Source: Lachnospiraceae bacterium UBA1729 (GTDB taxonomy: Bacteria > Bacillota > Clostridia > Lachnospirales > Lachnospiraceae). Taken from it: a stretch of DNA of 18,248 nucleotides. The stretch lies in NCBI GenBank assembly GCA_002315945.1, contig DCIJ01000079.1, positions 1-18,248 of the forward strand, read 5' to 3'. Under the pieces are notes generated by a model. That model saw only the letters and a program-made list of their open reading frames with translations. It was not told the origin of the DNA and did no database searches. This document shows, piece by piece, positions 14,575 through 18,248 of the stretch. A program made the position numbers and the translations under genes. The first letter of the stretch is position 1. Every line of letters begins with the position of its first letter.

Positions 14575-15900
14575 TTAATCAGCAAATAATTCTTCCATCA
14601 TTCTGACCGTATCTTCAAATTCTATCTTTTCATCTGTTGCCTGCTTGAGAAAAGTATTAGTGGCATCAATCTTTTCAATAGCATAATCTATCGAAGGGTT
14701 ACTGCCTCTCTTGTAGGCTCCAATATTTATCAGATCTTCGGCATCATTATATGTGGCCAGCACATTTCTTAGTTTACCTGCAATCTGCATATGTGATTTT
14801 TCAACTACAGCTGACATACATCTGGAGATACTCTGAAGCACATCCACAGCAGGGAAATGATATTTATGGGCCAGCTTTCTATTAAGCATAATATGTCCAT
14901 CAAGAATACTTCTGGCTGTATCTGTAATGGGTTCATTCATATCATCACCATCTACAAGTACAGTATACAGACCTGTAATGGAGCCCTTATCTGCACAGCC
15001 TGCCCGTTCCAAAAGCTTTGGCATTTCTGCATATATTGAAGGTGGATAGCCTCTGGTTACAGGAGGTTCTCCTGTTGCCAGACCGATCTCTCTCTGAGCC
15101 ATTGAAAAACGGGTTAGGGAATCCATCATTAGCAAAACATCCATTCCCTGATCTCTAAAATACTCTGCTATGGCAGTGGCAGTCATGGGAGCTTTCTTTC
15201 GCTCAAGGGCCGGCTTGTCTGACGTAGCCACAACAACAACACTTCTCTGCATTCCCTCAGGGCCCAGGTCTCTTTCAACAAATTCTCTAACCTCACGTCC
15301 TCGCTCTCCAATCAGAGCAATTACATTAACCTGTGCCTTGGTATTTCTGGCAAACATACCCATCAGTGTGGATTTACCAACACCACTTCCTGCAAATATT
15401 CCAATTCTCTGACCCTTTCCAACTGTAATAAGGCCATCAACGCTCTTAACTCCAAGGGGCAGTACATCCTTAATAATTGCTCGCTTCATGGCATCAGGAG
15501 GTGTGTTATCAACAGAATACTGGGTAGCATAATCAGGGAAGGTAACCCCTTCCTGTGTAGGTCGTCCCAGGCCATCCAGAGTTTGCCCCAGTAGAAAATC
15601 CCCACAGGCAACCGACAGGGGTCTGCCCGAATTTTCTACCAGATTGCCTACGCTGATACCGTCAGTATTCCCATAAGGCATAAGCAGAGTGCGTCCATCC
15701 TTAAATCCAACAACTTCCGCCATTATACCTTCACCCTCACTGCCTTCAGGGTGTATATAACAAATATCCGCCAGCTTTGCATCAGGACCGGCGGATTCTA
15801 TTGTCAGACCAACTACGTTAATTACTTTTCCAAGCTTTACATAGTAATTTCTGTCTTTTATTCTTTTGTATTTGTCAAAATTTATCTCAGGTGCGTACAT
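14575..15900 (-). CDS. fliI: Flagellum-specific ATP synthase FliI
   Basis: FliI is the cytoplasmic hexameric ATPase of the flagellar type III export apparatus. The 441-residue protein shows the Walker A loop AGSGVGKS (170-177, Lys176), GERGREVREF (198-207) with Glu199, Walker B VLLMMD ending at Asp260, RGYPPSIYAEMPKLLERAG (283-301), and the ATPase alpha/beta signature PAVDVLQSIS (350-359). The N-terminal barrel domain is complete. The ATG at 15900 overlaps the fliH stop by 14 bases and has only a distant AAGGA, so translation is probably coupled to fliH. No other start gives the conserved INFDKY segment. No defect is seen. Confidence 0.97.
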   Translation of the reverse strand: MYAPEINFDKYKRIKDRNYYVKLGKVINVVGLTIESAGPDAKLADICYIHPEGSEGEGIMAEVVGFKDGRTLLMPYGNTDGISVGNLVENSGRPLSVACGDFLLGQTLDGLGRPTQEGVTFPDYATQYSVDNTPPDAMKRAIIKDVLPLGVKSVDGLITVGKGQRIGIFAGSGVGKSTLMGMFARNTKAQVNVIALIGERGREVREFVERDLGPEGMQRSVVVVATSDKPALERKKAPMTATAIAEYFRDQGMDVLLMMDSLTRFSMAQREIGLATGEPPVTRGYPPSIYAEMPKLLERAGCADKGSITGLYTVLVDGDDMNEPITDTARSILDGHIMLNRKLAHKYHFPAVDVLQSISRCMSAVVEKSHMQIAGKLRNVLATYNDAEDLINIGAYKRGSNPSIDYAIEKIDATNTFLKQATDEKIEFEDTVRMMEELFAD

Positions 15901-16795
15901 AAGATAATAATTTTAATTCCTTTTTTAGTGAGTCAAGCTGCATATCAAGACCACAATCAAATACACCTATATCTGTCTCTATCATACAGGAATTCTTTTT
16001 CATTACCTGGTCTTCGATAATATCCAAAGTCGCATTTCTATTACCCATTACCTCAGCCAGCTGACTCTTTTGCATGCTGACCAGTGGATAATCATCTGGA
16101 GACACATGAACACGATAGGATGAACTGCCCTCCACATGCTGAATACAGTTAAGTGCCAGATTCATCACGATTCCCTTAAGACTGTCAAGATTAATGGAAA
16201 ATACATGTTCAAAAACTTCAGTAATAGCATCAACCATCTCTGGCTCTAATTTCTCTACCAGTTTTGTATATTCTGCTTCCAAAGCTTTGGTTTTATTTTC
16301 ATATTCTTCCTGGGCCTGAACAAGTCCTTCCTGATAACCTATGGTCTTGCCTTCTGACTTACCCTTCTCAAGTCCCTCTGAATAACCCTTAGCAGTTGCA
16401 TTTTGTCTGGCTTCATCAATTTCTGACTGAGCCTGAGCCTTCATCATGTCAATCTCAGCCATGGCTTCTTCCATCATGGCTTCAAAATCCGGTCCCGGAT
16501 TGCTGGCAACGGGTTCAGGCTCAGCCTTAATGACCGGCATCACACCAGAATCATTATAGTCTCCACCTATATAGCTATCGTCCCCTGTAAGGCCAGCCAG
16601 CGCCTCACCTTCAAGTCCTTCACTGAACCCTTCGGAATAATCATCACCAAACTCTTCACTCTGGTAGTAATCATTACCTGAGTATTCGAAATCATCAGTA
16701 GAAACGTCCTTATCATTATTATCAATGATGCGCTTCTCTCCAGCCTCAAAGTTAACAAAACGGTATTTAAAAATAGTATTATCTTTAAACGACAA
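15887..16795 (-). CDS. fliH: Flagellar assembly protein FliH, TTG start
   Basis: FliH binds and restrains the FliI ATPase and ties it to the C-ring. I place the start at the TTG at 16795-16793 (302 residues), because GGAGGAG lies just upstream; a GTG at 16810 would begin inside that ribosome-binding site. The N-terminal quarter is acidic and rich in Asp, Gly and Tyr (about 23-85). Six glycines spaced exactly four apart (residues 137, 141, 145, 149, 153, 157) form five consecutive GxxxG steps, a known FliH trait. A helical region and the conserved C-terminal domain follow (about 185-300, with GVFDCGLDMQLDSL near the end). It overlaps the fliG end by 11 bases and the fliI start by 14. Confidence 0.9.
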   Translation of the reverse strand: MSFKDNTIFKYRFVNFEAGEKRIIDNNDKDVSTDDFEYSGNDYYQSEEFGDDYSEGFSEGLEGEALAGLTGDDSYIGGDYNDSGVMPVIKAEPEPVASNPGPDFEAMMEEAMAEIDMMKAQAQSEIDEARQNATAKGYSEGLEKGKSEGKTIGYQEGLVQAQEEYENKTKALEAEYTKLVEKLEPEMVDAITEVFEHVFSINLDSLKGIVMNLALNCIQHVEGSSSYRVHVSPDDYPLVSMQKSQLAEVMGNRNATLDIIEDQVMKKNSCMIETDIGVFDCGLDMQLDSLKKELKLLSYVRT

Positions 16796-17792
16796 TTTCG
16801 TCTCCTCCACCTCTGGAAATAACTATCTCGCCGGCATCCTCCAGCTTTCTGATAACATTTACAATCTTCTGCTGAGCCTCTTCTACGTCCTTCATACGAA
16901 CGGGTCCCATGAAGTCCATATCTTCCTTGATCATTACAGCAAGACGGGATGACATATTGTTGAAAATAGCTGTCTGCACCTGCTCATTAGAACCTTTAAG
17001 TGCAATCGAAAGATCTCCATTTTCAACATCTCTAAGCACACGCTGAATAGCACGGTCATCAAGAAGCAGGATATCCTCGAATACGAACATCTTCTTCCTG
17101 ATCTCATCAACAAGTTCAGGCTCTTCAATTTCAAGAGATTCCATAATATGCTTCTCTGTACCACGATCTACAGAGTTCAAAATTTCTACAACAGCATCGG
17201 TACCACCGATAATTGTGTAATCCTGATTTACAAGACTTGAAAGCTTTGATTCAAGCACCTTCTCCACTTCCTTAATTACATCAGGACTGGTTCTGTCCAT
17301 AAGTGCAATTCTCTTGGCAACATCAGGCTGTCTCTCTGGAGGCAGGGCTGAAAGAATAGCAGCGGCCTGACCTGCAGACAGGTATGACATAATAAGAGCA
17401 ATCGTCTGGGGATGCTCGTCCTGAATAAAGCTGAGCAGCTGTGTAGCGTCAGTCTTACGAACAAATTCAAAGGGCTTAACCTGCAGGGAAGCTGTAAGCT
17501 TGCCAATAACATCTCTTGCACGGTCTTCGCCAAGAGCTTTTTCCAGCAGTTCCTTTGCATAACCAATACCACCCTCTGCAATATACTGCTGAGCCAGACA
17601 TACCTGGTAAAACTCATCCAGAACCTCTTCCTTAACCTGAGGTGTAATACTTCTTGTATTTGCTATTTCCAGAGTAAGCTCTTCTATTTCGTCTTCTTTT
17701 AAATGTTTAAATATTCGGGCAGATTTTTCAGGTCCCAGTACAATCAGCAAGATTGCCGCCTTTTGTAATCCGCTCAGTTCCTCTGTTGCCAA
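16785..17792 (-). CDS. fliG: Flagellar motor switch protein FliG, TTG start
   Basis: FliG forms the rotor ring that binds FliF and transmits torque from the stator. The 335-residue length is standard. The N-terminal domain (about 1-100, SGLQKAAILLIVLG at 7-20) binds FliF. The middle domain has the EHPQT motif (126-130). A Gly-Gly linker precedes the C-terminal domain, which has MFVFEDI (235-241) and the charged torque helix region (about 246-267). The start codon is TTG at 17792, six bases after AGGAG, which overlaps the fliF stop codon. No ATG lies nearby in frame, and the family start (MA-x-E-x-L-S-G-x-Q-K-A) matches exactly. fliF ends nine bases upstream. Confidence 0.97.
   Translation of the reverse strand: MATEELSGLQKAAILLIVLGPEKSARIFKHLKEDEIEELTLEIANTRSITPQVKEEVLDEFYQVCLAQQYIAEGGIGYAKELLEKALGEDRARDVIGKLTASLQVKPFEFVRKTDATQLLSFIQDEHPQTIALIMSYLSAGQAAAILSALPPERQPDVAKRIALMDRTSPDVIKEVEKVLESKLSSLVNQDYTIIGGTDAVVEILNSVDRGTEKHIMESLEIEEPELVDEIRKKMFVFEDILLLDDRAIQRVLRDVENGDLSIALKGSNEQVQTAIFNNMSSRLAVMIKEDMDFMGPVRMKDVEEAQQKIVNVIRKLEDAGEIVISRGGGDEIVV
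16802..16808 (-). promoter_or_regulatory. Ribosome-binding site that decides the fliH TTG start
   Basis: GGAGGAG on the minus strand ends six bases before the TTG at 16795-16793 (eight from the GGAGG core). It lies in the last codons of fliG. The alternative in-frame GTG at 16810-16808 overlaps this site and has no purine-rich site of its own upstream. Confidence 0.65.
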
Positions 17793-17801
17793 AGTATTCT
17801 C

Positions 17802-18248
17802 CTATCCCCACTCTTCATTAAGCCAGTTTCTCAAAAGATGAGCTGCTGCTTCGGGATTATCATCAACAAATTTTTCAATAACTCTTCTGGTTTCAGACAT
17901 TTCTTCAACGCCAATATCCTCCAACTCGTTTTCAGGAGTTGACTGAAGCAGGCTCTCAACGCTAAGCGGCTCCTCAGCTGCCTCCTCCTGTTCATTACGC
18001 ATACTACGAAGAACAACAAATCCAAGAAGTGCCAGAATAACAATAATCAGAACTATCTGAATTATGTCTGTTGGATTAATATTCAAGCCTTCTTTGTCAA
18101 TGAATAATGGCTCGGTATATGATACCATAGCGATGCTTGTAGCCGCAAGACCAGTAGCCTTGCTGACAATATCCACCAGATCTGCATCAACCTCTTTCTT
18201 AACGCGGTCCTTATTGGCTAATTTATACTCTTCCCAGGTTATTCCATC
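17802..18248 (-). CDS. fliF: Flagellar M-ring protein FliF, C-terminal part, 5' end outside window
   Basis: FliF builds the MS ring in the inner membrane. The frame is open to the window edge at 18248, so only the last 148 residues are seen. It contains the second transmembrane helix (IIQIVLIIVILALLGFVVL, about 76-94 of the visible part), an Arg-rich exit and an acidic cytoplasmic tail ending HLLRNWLNEEWG. That ending matches the FliF tail segment that docks into the FliG N-terminal domain. The preceding DGITWEEYKLANKDRVKKEV stretch fits the end of the periplasmic part. The next gene, fliG, confirms the identity. A GTG at 18176 is internal, not a start. Confidence 0.92.
   Translation of the reverse strand, partial: DGITWEEYKLANKDRVKKEVDADLVDIVSKATGLAATSIAMVSYTEPLFIDKEGLNINPTDIIQIVLIIVILALLGFVVLRSMRNEQEEAAEEPLSVESLLQSTPENELEDIGVEEMSETRRVIEKFVDDNPEAAAHLLRNWLNEEWG

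Overview
The window reads as chromosomal DNA from a motile, low-GC Firmicute, most likely a member of the Lachnospiraceae. The evidence is the AT-rich base composition, the fliF-fliG-fliH-fliI-fliJ-motE flagellar order, a small protein resembling the Lachnospiraceae family DUF6145, and large 7TM hybrid kinases of clostridial type. The genus cannot be fixed from the sequence. Every convincing gene is on the minus strand, so transcription runs from right to left. Coding density is very high, and many neighbours overlap by 4 to 14 bases or nearly touch.

In transcription order, the right end (18248 to about 13120) is a flagellar run: the C-terminal part of fliF (cut by the window edge), fliG, fliH, fliI, fliJ and a MotE/YlxF-like membrane protein. 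These encode the MS-ring tail, the rotor switch, the export ATPase with its regulator and stalk, and a putative stator or motor-associated factor. The expected continuation (fliK, flgD, flgE) is absent. Instead there are three tightly packed genes: a DUF6145-like protein, an integral-membrane acyltransferase 3 and a Nudix hydrolase. A chemoreceptor gene follows, with a six-helix membrane domain and no obvious periplasmic sensor. It ends in a strong intrinsic terminator at 9649-9681.

The middle (9597 to 2093) starts with maf, then a candidate promoter, then a compact run: deoC, rsuA, a 1101-residue hybrid sensor kinase, a double-receiver response regulator without output domain, a membrane-anchored Mrr-type endonuclease-fold protein and a DusB-type tRNA dihydrouridine synthase. 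Gaps in this run are 18 bases or less. The kinase and regulator carry every element of a His-Asp-His-Asp phosphorelay. Placing that relay directly upstream of a nuclease-fold protein and between two RNA-modification genes is the most unusual arrangement in the window.

The left end (2063 to 1) has a good sigma-A-like promoter followed by purE, purM and purN (purN cut by the window edge), part of de novo purine synthesis. No tRNA, rRNA, CRISPR array, insertion sequence or riboswitch was recognised. No gene-free stretch exceeds about 130 bases.
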